The notes: generated by a model from the letters alone, not told the origin. A DNA stretch of 61,543 nucleotides from Gelidibacter algens (GCF_001678675.1 NZ_LZRN01000026.1:1-61543), one strand, 5' to 3'. Shown: positions 9,805 to 20,936, counted from the stretch's first letter. Numbers and translations: made by a program.

Positions 9805-12800
9805 CCCCCCGACTATCCATAATGGTTACATTATAAACACCTTGGTTTAAGTATGAGATTCTTTCAGAAGTTTCTTCACTACTCCATACAATATTATAAG
9901 GAGGTGTACCGCCTGTAATGATCGTTTTTGCCCATCCATCACTTCCATTGTAACAATATACATCTTGCTTTTCGATGGTAAGTTCTAATAACGGTGGCTC
10001 TTCAAAAACGTAGGTCGTATCGGTTGGTGTGATCAACACATTGTTATGATAAATCCCTAAAACAATACCATTGGCATCTTTTATGTTTACCGCATAATTT
10101 CCTGCATCTAAATTAGTGGCTATATCAGTTATTTGACCGGTTAATTCGGTCCAAACACCTGGAGTCATTTCTTTTTTCCAAGTATAATAGTATGGCATTC
10201 CTTTATTGTCAGTAGGTTGTAACTTCACACCGCCATCTGCAATGATCCTCAAAGCACCATCACTGGACTGAGTACCGTAAGCATTCGTGCTATGACATGA
10301 AATAGGTTTATGTTCTTGTATCTCGACGGTCAATGGCTTAGGATCATGTAATGTGTAAGGACTATTAGAAATTGTACACTTCGGAGAATCAATAGCCAGT
10401 GGATAATTGCCGTCTTCAATAGTGAGATCATATACACCCGCTGCTAAACCATTCAATTTTATGACATAACTGTTTGAGTAAATCGTTTGGGTCACTTGTG
10501 CATTTAAATTATTACCATTGGCATCTTTCCAAATATAAGTGTAAGTCCCACTGTTTAATGGCGTACCACCCGTAACTGTCGCTTCTATCCAACCATTAGT
10601 TGCTCCTGTATAAGTAGGTGCAAAAAATGCGGTATAATTAATCACTAAAGGAAAGGCTGGTTGATCGATAGTAATGCTTGCCTGAGCTCTACAGTCGTTT
10701 TTATCAGTCACGATAATGGTATAAGTTCCTGCAACCAACGTATCAATAGCTTCTGTCTGTGCTCCTGTATTCCATTTTATCGTATATCCTCCAGAATCAA
10801 ACGGGGTACCCCCAATTATGGTGGCGTGGATACTACCATCCTTTCCTCCGTGACAGAAAACATCCACTTTGTTAAAGGTAATTTGTAATAAATCTGGTTG
10901 TGTGAGTGTCATTAAGACATCAACTGGTGTTACCACATTATTGATTGCGGTTCCTACGGTAATCCCATTGGCATCTATAATATTTACAGCATAATCTCCC
11001 GCATCTCGGTTAGACAGCACATTGCTGTCTGCGCCAATTATTTCTTGATAAACACCATTGGCATCCTTCTTTTTCCATTTGTAATAATAAGGCAAACCTT
11101 TATTATCTGTAGGTTTTAAAGGAACTCCTCCGGTGCCTATTGCTGTTAATTCACCATCGCTTGAATCGTCACCAAAAATATTGGTGTTATTACACGAAAT
11201 AGCATTGGTTTCGCTAATTGAAACGCTAAGTTGAGGTGGTTGACCTAAAGTAAAAGGCTGATTTGTAACGGTACAACCATACTTGTCTGTAACTGTTAAT
11301 TTATAATTCCCGCCTTTGGCATTTTGTAAAATGATATACCAATCATCTGGAGCATCATAAGCATAATTAAAGTCTGTCCAATTTACCCAAGAAGCTGTTA
11401 AGTCATCAAAATATTCCCATGTAAAGTTATAAGTGTCATTTGGTAACTTTGTCCCTCCGTTAATTTTGGCCGTAATCGTTCCATTTGAGAAACCGTAGGC
11501 TGTAGGTTCTTTAATACCTCCATCTTCCAATGTGGAAAATTCTACACTCAAGGCGGCATCGGGTTGTGTAATTTCTCTAGATTCTTCTAATGTCCCCTCT
11601 GGACCTATAATCTTCCCATTACCGTCTCTGAGAATTTTCTGGGCAAGACAGCCGTTGGTATCTTTTATATTTATGGTGTACCATCCCTGCGGTAAACCTG
11701 TTTCTATATGAGTTTTACCATTTGTAAAGGCTTGAGGAGTGCTATCGTTAATTTGATAGGTGTAACTCCCATTGCCTCCAGTTGCGCTAATTGTAATTGT
11801 ACCGTCGCTCCCTCCATTACAATTAACATTTGTGGTTTCAACTGTGAATTCTACGGGTGGTTGGTCTTCTATTGTGAAAGACGTTTTGTGCGATGATGAT
11901 TCAATATATGTGTTAAAGCCATTAAAAAAACCAGCAACTGCAACTGGATAAATCCCTGGCTTAAGATTTTCAATTAATATAGATTGGTTTGAGTCAAAAT
12001 CAGAAGCAACTAGATTTACGAATTTACCAGATGGAAAATTATTATTTGAACTTGTTATACTCAGTACTTCTCCCTGTTTTAAAACCCGACTAAAAGAAAG
12101 TCTCACTGAGCCATCTCCCTTATCGTAACATGATGTAGGGTTCGGATTTGGCGATAAAAAATGAGGTGCAGAGATTAAAAACCTGTAAGGCACGGAATTG
12201 GAATAATTACATCCTGTATTAACTCTAAAATAAATTATTTTACCATGATAAGACTTATCTAAGAATTGACCACCAAGAATTTCGACGTTGCGACGGTTTT
12301 GATTTACACTTGGAATTGGACGATAGTTTGCACCATTATTAATGGAATATTCCCAATTATAAACCGAAGAAAGAAATCCGCTGGATGCAGTTAGCGTTAG
12401 AACCTCATCTTCAGGAAAATTATTGTCCGCACCTGGCTCAGGTATTTTGATAATGGGGCGTGAAGAATAATCAAAATTTATACGATCATTTTGAAAACCG
12501 CTATGGCGATAAGTATAGCGTTGCTCAGTAATACATCCACTATTCAAAGGTAGAGTGTGATTCCAATCAGCATCACCAACATCTGAAAAATTAACAAATC
12601 CCGTTACTTTAAAATTAATTGGTCTTTTATTTCTTGACAAGTTTAAATTTACAGGACCTTGGTATGTGTCATCTCCTATTGACTTGGAATAAATTTCCTC
12701 CGAAGTGTTATCTGAATAATACAAACGAATGGTCATGTTAGAGCTTGATTTGTTTTTTACATTTCTATCAACTTTATACCAAAAATTTAATTTTATCTCA

Positions 12801-12865
12801 TAAGTTTGACTGTATAAAATTTGTGCAAAAAATAACATTACTATGAGCAGGGTCTTATTTTTCAT
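9794..12865 (-). CDS. SprB-repeat adhesin, N-terminal part (frameshifted)
   Basis: The 1023-aa frame begins with a signal peptide (MKNKTLLIVMLFFAQILYSQ), followed by a ~200-residue unrecognised domain and then many SprB-type repeats. Each repeat carries NCNGGSDGTITISATGGNGSYT-like or CHGGKDGSIHATIIGGTPF-like beginnings and ends DxNGCxAQxxITI. SprB is the mobile surface adhesin of flavobacterial gliding motility; proteins with these repeats are generally T9SS substrates, though this one need not be a motility adhesin. The reading ends at MDSRGVSS-stop immediately after a G6 run; with five G it continues as DSRGCQVEG into the T9SS-tailed part. The gene starts 8 bp after the fibronectin-III gene ends, indicating co-transcription. 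Confidence 0.88.
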   Translation of the reverse strand: MKNKTLLIVMLFFAQILYSQTYEIKLNFWYKVDRNVKNKSSSNMTIRLYYSDNTSEEIYSKSIGDDTYQGPVNLNLSRNKRPINFKVTGFVNFSDVGDADWNHTLPLNSGCITEQRYTYRHSGFQNDRINFDYSSRPIIKIPEPGADNNFPEDEVLTLTASSGFLSSVYNWEYSINNGANYRPIPSVNQNRRNVEILGGQFLDKSYHGKIIYFRVNTGCNYSNSVPYRFLISAPHFLSPNPNPTSCYDKGDGSVRLSFSRVLKQGEVLSITSSNNNFPSGKFVNLVASDFDSNQSILIENLKPGIYPVAVAGFFNGFNTYIESSSHKTSFTIEDQPPVEFTVETTNVNCNGGSDGTITISATGGNGSYTYQINDSTPQAFTNGKTHIETGLPQGWYTINIKDTNGCLAQKILRDGNGKIIGPEGTLEESREITQPDAALSVEFSTLEDGGIKEPTAYGFSNGTITAKINGGTKLPNDTYNFTWEYFDDLTASWVNWTDFNYAYDAPDDWYIILQNAKGGNYKLTVTDKYGCTVTNQPFTLGQPPQLSVSISETNAISCNNTNIFGDDSSDGELTAIGTGGVPLKPTDNKGLPYYYKWKKKDANGVYQEIIGADSNVLSNRDAGDYAVNIIDANGITVGTAINNVVTPVDVLMTLTQPDLLQITFNKVDVFCHGGKDGSIHATIIGGTPFDSGGYTIKWNTGAQTEAIDTLVAGTYTIIVTDKNDCRAQASITIDQPAFPLVINYTAFFAPTYTGATNGWIEATVTGGTPLNSGTYTYIWKDANGNNLNAQVTQTIYSNSYVIKLNGLAAGVYDLTIEDGNYPLAIDSPKCTISNSPYTLHDPKPLTVEIQEHKPISCHSTNAYGTQSSDGALRIIADGGVKLQPTDNKGMPYYYTWKKEMTPGVWTELTGQITDIATNLDAGNYAVNIKDANGIVLGIYHNNVLITPTDTTYVFEEPPLLELTIEKQDVYCYNGSDGWAKTIITGGTPPYNIVWSSEETSERISYLNQGVYNVTIMDSRGVSS

Positions 12866-12873
12866 AACTTAAC

Positions 12874-14955
12874 TTAAAATTTAATTTCTACTTCTTTAAC
12901 CATTGAAAACTTTCCATTGGTTAATGTCGAACGCAGGTAATACGTGTAGGTCTGATTAGGGTGGATATCCTTATCAATAAACCGCTTAACAGTAGCGGGA
13001 ACAATTCGCCAAGTGGTGGGATCAGCATCGTTAATTTGTTTATAAATGGTATACTCCATTATGTTACGATCATCTGCTCGCCAAAAGAGTTCTATATAAT
13101 TATCCTGTCTGTAAACATTGAAATTTAATTCTTTGATAAGCTTAGGCGGTGTTAAGTCAATGACATTCACTGTCAATGGCATAGATGGTAAAGATTCTAA
13201 ACCACTTTTATCAATTGCTTTTATAGCATATTTATAGGTTTTATCCGCTTCAATCTTTTTGTCGACAAAGTGTTGTATGGTATCGGTAACTTTATAGATT
13301 TCTTGCCATTCCTTATGATCAGTCATATTTTTTCTACTCAGAATATGTGTCGCATTTTCTTCAGAAGAATTTATCCAAAATAACCTCACCTCCCCCTTTT
13401 CAACTTTATACTTTGAGAATACAGGCGCTGTTGGTGGAATAACATCAGGTTTTTCAAGGATAAGTACTTCTGACTTTTCAGAATGGTTAAAACGTCTATC
13501 GACAGCAACTACTTGGTAATACACTTTTGAATTTAAATTTTTAACTTCAACGGTATCCGTAAATTTATTAGTTTCAAGAGGTGAAACGGTTAATTGTGAG
13601 GGTTCTTCATTTTTTGTAAATCCTCTAAAAATACGATAGCCAAGCATGTCCTTTTCAACATTGGCTTTCCATTTAATATTAACAATACCCAAGCTGTCAA
13701 TGCTGCCCTTTAACTCTAGAGGAACTGCAGGAGGTAGAGAATCTATAGGTTGAATGAGTTTGCTAAAAGATGTTTTCTTCTGTCCAGGAGTTTTTCCTAC
13801 TGCAGTGATAGTAAAATAATTTGACGGTGCTAATTCCGAAAACGTAACGTGACGTTGATTTGCAGGAATATCGACGACAACCACTTTATAAGGTCCTGAA
13901 TCTTTTTCGGCATGATTGAGTTGGAACTTCTCAGTAAGGACTTCAGCTTCTTTAGGAAATTCCCAAATAATTTCTGCTTCATATTCATTTTTGGTGAACT
14001 TAAAATCGATAATATGCGGGGTAAAAGGCAATATAGGTTGTCCTTGTCCTGAAACGACAACGGAATAGGCTCCTTTTTCTCCAAAAGGAGAGATTCCATT
14101 GACCCTGTAGTAGTAGGTTTTATTATTTTGAGCTAACGAATCTATATAATACATACGCTTTGCAGGGGCTTCGGGCCTGTCGTTCAAATTAATAAGAGCT
14201 TCATTGCTTAATGAGGTAAAGGTTTTATTGTCTTCTGAGCGTTCAAGATTATAGGAAGTATAAATACTTTTAAAGAGTTGGTACTCCCATGTGATCATGA
14301 CGCTTTTATCGCTAAAAATACCTTGTAAATCAATAGGTGCTGGTAAGATTTCATAATCACTTAAGCCCACTAGAGTTGTAGAACTTTTTAAAGCCAATTG
14401 TTCTTGTGGTAGTGCCGATTTTATTTTATACGCATATTTCTCATTCGGTTTAATATCATTATCGGTATAACCCCATCCTGCCTTTGTGGCGGCTTCAAAA
14501 TTCATATCAGCAGCTAATAGGGCAAACGAAAAGCGTTGTTCGTTTTCTTGAACTAAGTTCACAATATCCGCCAATTGTCCTTCACTACCTTCTATTAAAA
14601 AGCTTTCACCATAGATAGCTTGAGCAATAATGGCCGCATAATTGTCTTTTTCCACAATGTCTTGCCAAGTCTCCAAGGCATCTGCTTTAATGGGTTTAGA
14701 CCACACTATTTGAGGTTCTGGCAGACGATTTCCATCTGTTGAAAATAAATATTTTTCTAATATGAAGCCACTCACATTAGTTTTTTGCCAAGCAACAGCA
14801 TCAGTTACAGCCCAACGTAAAAGGATCTTATTTTCCTGTACCCGAGAAAGAATCTTTATACTTGCCAAGCTGTCCTGAATGTTGTTTTGAGACCAGCATA
14901 CGGAGTACACAAGCAAAAAAGACAAAAGGGTGACATAGCGTCTGTTTGTTTTCAA
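12874..14955 (-). CDS. Secreted fibronectin type III repeat protein
   Basis: The 693-aa product has a signal peptide (cleavage near VCWSQ, residue ~23). Most of it is made of fibronectin type III-like beta-sandwiches, seen as repeated cores of the form YYRVNGISPFGEKGAYS, VYYQVVAVDRRFNHSEKS, TYKYAIKAIDKSGLES and TYTYYLRSTLTNGKFS. The first ~200 residues form a distinct region (KILSRVQENKILLRWAV, then GWGYTDNDIKPNEKYAYKI) that is also partly FN3-like. No T9SS tail or lipobox is visible, so it is probably periplasmic or outer-surface associated through its neighbours. It sits directly upstream of the SprB adhesin and downstream of the lipoprotein gene, with an inverted repeat in the gap before it. 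FN3 assignment is firm; the partner role is inferred. Confidence 0.85.
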   Translation of the reverse strand: MKTNRRYVTLLSFLLVYSVCWSQNNIQDSLASIKILSRVQENKILLRWAVTDAVAWQKTNVSGFILEKYLFSTDGNRLPEPQIVWSKPIKADALETWQDIVEKDNYAAIIAQAIYGESFLIEGSEGQLADIVNLVQENEQRFSFALLAADMNFEAATKAGWGYTDNDIKPNEKYAYKIKSALPQEQLALKSSTTLVGLSDYEILPAPIDLQGIFSDKSVMITWEYQLFKSIYTSYNLERSEDNKTFTSLSNEALINLNDRPEAPAKRMYYIDSLAQNNKTYYYRVNGISPFGEKGAYSVVVSGQGQPILPFTPHIIDFKFTKNEYEAEIIWEFPKEAEVLTEKFQLNHAEKDSGPYKVVVVDIPANQRHVTFSELAPSNYFTITAVGKTPGQKKTSFSKLIQPIDSLPPAVPLELKGSIDSLGIVNIKWKANVEKDMLGYRIFRGFTKNEEPSQLTVSPLETNKFTDTVEVKNLNSKVYYQVVAVDRRFNHSEKSEVLILEKPDVIPPTAPVFSKYKVEKGEVRLFWINSSEENATHILSRKNMTDHKEWQEIYKVTDTIQHFVDKKIEADKTYKYAIKAIDKSGLESLPSMPLTVNVIDLTPPKLIKELNFNVYRQDNYIELFWRADDRNIMEYTIYKQINDADPTTWRIVPATVKRFIDKDIHPNQTYTYYLRSTLTNGKFSMVKEVEIKF

Positions 14956-14975
14956 ATGAATTAAAATTTTTGAAT

Positions 14976-14999
14976 ACAGGCGCGTTTCAACACGCCTGT
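14976..14999. terminator. Stem-loop between lipoprotein and FN3 genes
   Basis: ACAGGCG (14976-14982) pairs with CGCCTGT (14993-14999), with GTT/AAC extending the stem after one mismatch. On the plus strand it is followed by five T, on the minus strand (the coding direction here) only by ATTCAAAAATTTT. It may attenuate rather than end transcription between the two genes. Confidence 0.45.
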
Positions 15000-15006
15000 G
15001 TTTTTA

Positions 15007-15450
15007 TTATTGCCTTTTGTACATAACAGTTAGTAGATATCTATTTGTTTCATCCTCCTCGGTATATTCAAGGATTAGTTCATTTTCATTTAACGTAGAC
15101 CCAACCTCTTCAACTTCAGTTTCTCCTTCATGAGAAATAAAAATAGTTTTGCCTTTTACTGTGTAAGTTGCCAATTCTGATAAGGATTCATTTTTACTCT
15201 CTTCAAAAATGGTTAAATTTCCATTAGACGTAAAGGTCAGTATTTCAAAATTTTTGTCATCAACAGTAATCTCTTTCATACTTTCGCGCACATTGCCCAC
15301 AAAAGTTTCTTCTATTGCTGAAATACTTTTCCATGCCCCAACTATAGATGCTTCTTGATTGTCGTCATCGTTACTGCAAGATGTAAGTAAGCCTCCGACC
15401 ACTACAAATGCGGCTAGAATGATTGTTTTTGTTGTTTTGATTTTGTTCAT
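15007..15450 (-). CDS. Lipocalin-like lipoprotein
   Basis: The 147-aa product is a lipoprotein, with a leader ending LLTSC and the lipidated cysteine at residue 25, followed by an acidic SNDDDNQE stretch of the kind that promotes surface display in Bacteroidota. The rest (IVGAWKSISAIEE, LTFTSNGNLTIFEE, ATYTVKGKTIFIS, RYLLTVMYKRQ) matches the short lipocalin-like beta-barrel domain common in flavobacterial lipoproteins. No ligand can be deduced. The gene lies 80 bp downstream of the giant 1638-aa gene and 51 bp upstream of the FN3 gene; both gaps contain inverted repeats, so its expression may be uncoupled from that of its neighbours. Confidence 0.8.
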   Translation of the reverse strand: MNKIKTTKTIILAAFVVVGGLLTSCSNDDDNQEASIVGAWKSISAIEETFVGNVRESMKEITVDDKNFEILTFTSNGNLTIFEESKNESLSELATYTVKGKTIFISHEGETEVEEVGSTLNENELILEYTEEDETNRYLLTVMYKRQ

Positions 15451-15494
15451 TTCTTAAAATTTAAATTTGTTTTTATTGTGAGATTTGTTTTTCA

Positions 15495-15528
15495 TACCCT
15501 AAAAGCTCTCACGTTTACTTTTAAGGTA
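15495..15528. other. Inverted repeat just after the giant surface gene
   Basis: TACCCTAAAAG (15495-15505) and CTTTTAAGGTA (15518-15528) form an 11-bp inverted repeat with one G-T type mismatch and a 12-base loop, starting two bases past the stop codon of the 1638-aa gene. No T tract follows on the minus strand, so it may stabilise the mRNA 3-prime end rather than terminate. Confidence 0.4.
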
Positions 15529-15530
15529 AA

Positions 15531-18500
15531 TTATCTAAATTTATTTGGGTTTTTAAATTTATAGGTTGTACTCGTCCCATTAATATCGCCCGGAAGATTA
15601 TAGCTCAACGTGGTTTTATAAAAGCCATAACGCATAAATACATAATCGGCATCTAAGAAATTAAGTATCGCACTTCCGCGAGGTAGGAGACCATCTATTT
15701 GGTCGTTTACGATTTGCGAATGCATATCTACCCAATCTTCCTTATAGACTAATCCTAAGTTATAATGGAAAGGAAATGTAGTTCTAAGCATCTGCTCATT
15801 AACCCCGTACTCCAGATTGGTTAAATATTCAGATACTATGGGCAATGCATATTTAGGAGGGGTCCCAAGCGTTTGGCCATCTCTATTATCAAACTGATAT
15901 TTACCGCCTAATGGATATTTTGAATATAAAGGTGGATTCATGTCTGATATAAAATAGGCATCATCTAAAGTAGCCTCAACACTTATTAGAGGCACATTAT
16001 TTGTGTAGCCAGAACCTAAAAGCTCCGCTGAATCAAAAGGTTCATGATCCGTAATTGTATTGGTTAAATAAATCACATCAGAATAAATAACTCCCCAATT
16101 ATAATTTTGGGTGCTGATAGAGTTTATTTTCTGTTTTAAGGTTTTATATTTTGAAGACCCGAATTTGTAGGCTAAACGCTCAATTTCTCCATTTTTACTG
16201 ATGTGGTCAGCTTTGTTTTGTTTGATATTGACTTCTTCTTTTTCTATTCCTCGTGCATAAGAACCTCCACCGTCATTATTTTTTTCTTTTTTATTTTTAG
16301 ATGAATTAGCATGTGTTGATGTAGAAGCCCCTTTCGGTTTACTTGCTATTAACATGGTGTAACTTGATTGTTGGGATACATTAGGAATGGCATAGGTTAA
16401 CCTATTTTCTGTAGTGTTGTATTTGAAATCAATAGGTTCAGAAGATGTATCATTCATTTTAGAATATCTAATAAAACTCTCCCATGCTTTATCATCAAAC
16501 AAATAATCCTGTCCACGCTTTAATTGGATATAACCTGTATTAGATTCATCTTCCATAAAATACTTTTGATCAACCACTGGGTAAGCATACGTTATATTAT
16601 GCAACGGAATGTAGTCTGGTGCACCGCCTGTGGTAAAGGTGCGTTCTTCTGTTTCTTTTGCAGGTTTGCCATCAACCATAATTGGTTGAAAAACACCATT
16701 CACTTTTTCCTTGAAACTCACTTCCACCCTAACTGTTAATTTTTCATTAGGGGACAAAATGTCTGAGGACACTAAATTAACGCGATCATTGCTGGCTGAC
16801 CATTCTAGTTTGCCCGGTATTTCCTTTCCGTTATGTAAAAGCACAAATTTATCCAAATCGATACGGTAAGTTTTGTCACCATCATCTTCAGGAATAATAA
16901 GTGCTTGACCAACTTTCATGTTAAAAGTGGCTTGTGGGATGGTAAACACATCAATAGTATCGCTACCATTGCTAGGGGTTAAATCAGCAATCATTTTTAA
17001 ACCACCTAAAGGCGATGCGTTTTCAAATTCACACTCTTCTCCAATGGTAATTTTAAATCTAAACTTACCTTTAACTAAACCTCCTAAGACATTAAAATTA
17101 CCACCAACATAACCTCGCATCCAAATAGGATTGGGTGCTTTTGCCTGTAACAAGACGGCTGCACCTCCCTTAATAATCGGGATTTTCTTTTTAATAAAAA
17201 ATAGCTTGACCTGAATCCCTAACTCCCCTTGCAAATAAGCATATGCTTGCCCATTGGCATACCAACCATTAATACCAACTTGGTCTCCAGTATTAGAACA
17301 TTGAACATCACCATAATCCCTTAGCATAATGTCAAAACCTGCACCTGCTTTAAAGTTTGCGTAAAAAATAAGGAAACGCAGATCTCCCGTATCAACTTTG
17401 AAGTCGGTTCCAAAAGCAAAACCTCTACCACTTTTTAAAGCGTTTTGATCACGCATATAGTTCAATTCATTGGCATCAACTCCTAAAATATCAGCAACTT
17501 CTATGGGCGGAGGTGGAGAATCAGGCAATACTGAACCTATCATAAAGTAGCCACCTGTTTCAACTTTTAATGGGCCGACCCCAATTTTTAAATTCATTCT
17601 ATGCTCAGGAGTGCCTATATAAAAATACCATTTTTCTGGAGCGATGTGGATAACTGCTTTCCCACCGCCGTGCACAAAACCGCCTGGAACAGAAACGGAA
17701 ACATCCAATTCTCCATGCAGTTCATCATTTTGGAAGTCCATTGTAATTCCCAGCATCCCACTAATAGTCATAAGTTCGGGATCTACCTTTGGAAACTCGT
17801 TTTTAGATTTATCTAATAAATTCCTGCCCGCCCAAGACTGTTCTTCTTCAGATTTTGTTTTGCCTAAAAAATTTTGTGCTTTGTCGGTTTCATTTTTTAT
17901 TTTTTCATACAAGTCAGAGATTTTACCCATGCCAGGAACTTTAACATTCATTATCGCTCCTTGTCCGTACAATGACAATTGATTAAGACCTCCTTTCGTG
18001 TTAAAGAGTATTTCAAAACCAGCACCACCTTTTAAAACAGCGTCATCAACTGCGTTGAGTAAAACCATTGCTTTGACTCCCAATCCAGAATTTTTATCAG
18101 GCGCATATGTGAACGCCCCCCCATTTATAGCAGATCCAAAATCCTGTCTTCTCATTTTATAGGATGCGCCCCCCGCAAAACCTGATAGGTTAATGCCACT
18201 TCCTGTACCGGGAGGAAAATCTACAAGTCCATCTACCATCCAATATCTGAAATCCGATTTTCCAAAAATAGCATTCACTTCAAGCTTTCCTATCTTTTTA
18301 AATTCTGCACCAAGTGTTGCTTGAAAACCATTCCCATAAACGGGATCATTATTCATTAGGAGAAGACTTCCCCATATTTGAAATCCTCCTAAATCAGCAT
18401 TAATAGCTATTGCGTCAAGTTCAATCCCGTCGAGCTTGAATTTTTGTCTATAGTTTTCTTCTTCAAACTTACCTATAATCGCTAAACTAGTTTTAGCGGC

Positions 18501-20475
18501 AAACCCATTGTTCTCTCCCATTAAATTAATAGCAAGATCAAAATACAAGTTGGCATTGGTTTCGTTTGAAGTAATTCCTATTCTGGAAATAGATACAGGG
18601 AATCCACCTAGAGTTGCTTCATCTTCATAACCCATATAACCGACTTTGAAAATAGGGGATTCCGTTTGTAATACTAAGTTTTGAAACTCAATCCCTTTAA
18701 AGTCTATAAACTGTTTTTTAGGATTGCCGTTTTCATCAATTTCTGTTATTTCAATTTCCTCGTCTTCATCTTCGAGGCTTTTTATCTGGTTAGCAGTAAT
18801 TGCCAAGCGTCCGTGGAGCGTGGCCTTCGGCTTAAATTCCCCTTCTCTAACAGCCAACTCAATCGAACTATTGGGAAACAACTGGCCTTTTCCTTTCCAG
18901 AGATTAAAATCAATGATGGAATCAGTGCTCACATGCAGCAAATACTCATCAGGTAAGATAAGTCCTGAATACCGTAAGCCAATTCTCTCTGGACTGCTAT
19001 TTGTAGTTTTTTTATTTTCTGAAACAGGAAGTAATATGCGCCCATCAATCCTCGCACCAATCAAATTATTAGCAGCTAAAGTCACTTCAATATGATCAAG
19101 GGAATACATCCAGGCTTTATTGTCATTTGTTCTACCTTGTTCAAGAGTAAAAACATTGTCCCCATAAAAAGTACCTGAAACCCCATAATTATCAATAATT
19201 AAATGGTGAGCACCAAAGGCAACCCGTTCATTAGAGCCTTTACTTATAGTTTCAGAAGTCTTGAACTCTGTTGGCATTTTCACCTCTACAGTGTTTACAT
19301 ACACACCGCGCCACGAACGCTCATTCGGTAGCAGCAACCCATTTTCATGGTAATAAACAGGAAACACTGCAGCCGGATCATTGCGTATGTCACTAAAATC
19401 CAAAACCGCATGGTTGACAAAAAACTGAAAATTACCATAATAGTCCTTATTATTTCTCTTTTTGGCCAAAACAAAAGGTTGCAAGTCAATATCAACCAAC
19501 AGATCATTCCAACTAGAAGCGACTACATAAAATTCACCTTTGACCCTATAAGGGACTTGTATCGTTTGCGAGCCACTCTCTGTTTCAATGATTTCATTGA
19601 CCAATGTTTTAGATTCATTAACCTCACCGTTGGATTCTATGGGTATAATAAGTTCTCGTGAAAACTCAACAATCCCGTTGACGCCCAACTCCTTAACTCC
19701 ATCACAATTAATAGTTACATAAGTCCTGTTTTGAACATTTCCTGTTTTATAATCAAAACCACCTTTTAGAGATAACATCCATTTTCCTGCGTTGAAAGGA
19801 ATATGCACGTCTCCTAGCAGCACTAAATTAGCGTCACCAACAATACCGCCTTGATGGGACAGTTTAACGTTGTTAGCACCGAAAAATAACTCTATAAGAG
19901 TGCCGTTGTTATCGGTTTGAGGCAAACGTACTCTGGCAAAAACAGTAAGCTCTGTATAATCCTTATTGAAGGTTGCATTTGTTATCCCTATGGCATACTC
20001 TACATTGTCATTATTACCGCCTTTGTTTGTATGTTTTATGCCAATAGGAAGTTCTTGAATGTCCTCATTGGTAAATTTGTCAATCCACGAATCACTCGCC
20101 TCTATAGCTTTAAAAGAACTAGCTGCTAAGTCGCGATTTTTTACAACAGAATCAGAAACGGGATATGTTGTCTCTAAAATTTCCCATGAAAACCCTGACG
20201 AGTTATTTTGCAAATAGGGAACCGCAGAAATGTATGAACTGTTTAAACTGGGATTATGTGCTTTGTATCCTTTGTTGAGTTCGTTTGTGCCCTCTTCATA
20301 TGTTAAAGCCTTTTTATTTGAAGTGTGATAAAAAAACTTGGGTGAATTCGTTTTTACAATACTGGAGAAAGACGATCCTTTTTCAAGTGCATCCTTATAG
20401 TTTATAGTGGACGATGCTGTTAGCAAAAGTGTATATACAGACAACACACAAAAAACCGTAGTTTTTTTTATTCAT
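15531..20475 (-). CDS. Giant secreted beta-rich protein, first gene of the surface locus
   Basis: A frame of at least 1638 aa that I cannot assign to a named family. It is rich in beta-strand and glycine patterns typical of outer-membrane or extracellular assemblies (GINLSGFAGGASYKMRR, AGGASYK, GGGKAVIHIAPEKWYFYIG, YVGGNFNVLGGLVKG). It also has a short coiled region near residues 830-870 and an acidic segment (SLEDEDEEIEITEIDENG). The open frame begins only at a GTG (20447), which gives a poor signal peptide. Upstream, the ATG at 20475 reads MNKK and then leaves frame because of a T8 run (20462-20469, A8 in the mRNA). Removing one base gives MNKKTTVFCVLSVYTLLLTA, a normal signal peptide, so I place the start at 20475. 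It heads the seven-gene surface locus. No T9SS tail is visible. Confidence 0.8.
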
Positions 20476-20639
20476 AACATTTTATTAAGTAGTAGAAAAT
20501 GGGGTTTTCTTAACACAAATTAACAATTAAAACCTTACATAGCCTAATTATACTTTTGGACTTATTTAATTCACCACTGCAACAATCGTTTTTAATTTAA
20601 AAAAAAAACACGAAATAACATAAATTCTATTTTTCGCGG

Positions 20640-20936
20640 CTCAAGCTATCCTATGGGTTAAGCTATGTCTTTGAAAATAACACGAACAAGGATGTAGCAG
20701 GTCTAAAGTTGGCACATTGGTATGATAAGATAGAAAAATCTGAATTTAAGTCCTTCAATACCATCGCAAGGTCCATACAAATGCATTACAACTCTATCTT
20801 GAACTATTTTGACAACAGGAGCACGAACGCTTCCGCGGAATCTTTCAACGCCAAAATCAAAGAGTTCAGGGCGATGTTTAGAGGCGTAAGAGATGTCAAA
20901 TTCTTCCTCTACAGACTGACTAAATTATATGCGTAA
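20640..20936 (+). pseudogene. ISL3-family transposase, C-terminal remnant
   Basis: The frame reads SYGLSYVFENNTNKDVAGLK, then AHWYDKIEKSEFKSFNTIAR, and ends NASAESFNAKIKEFR...GVRDVKFFLYRLTKLYA before a stop. This is the conserved C-terminal end of the DDE transposase of ISL3-type elements, including the final catalytic-region motif NASAESFNAKIK. Only about 98 of the usual ~400 residues remain; the 5-prime part is absent and no start codon or terminal inverted repeats could be identified. It is therefore a dead insertion-sequence fragment. It lies between the surface-protein locus and the tRNA-Leu gene, supporting past rearrangement at this boundary. Confidence 0.85.
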
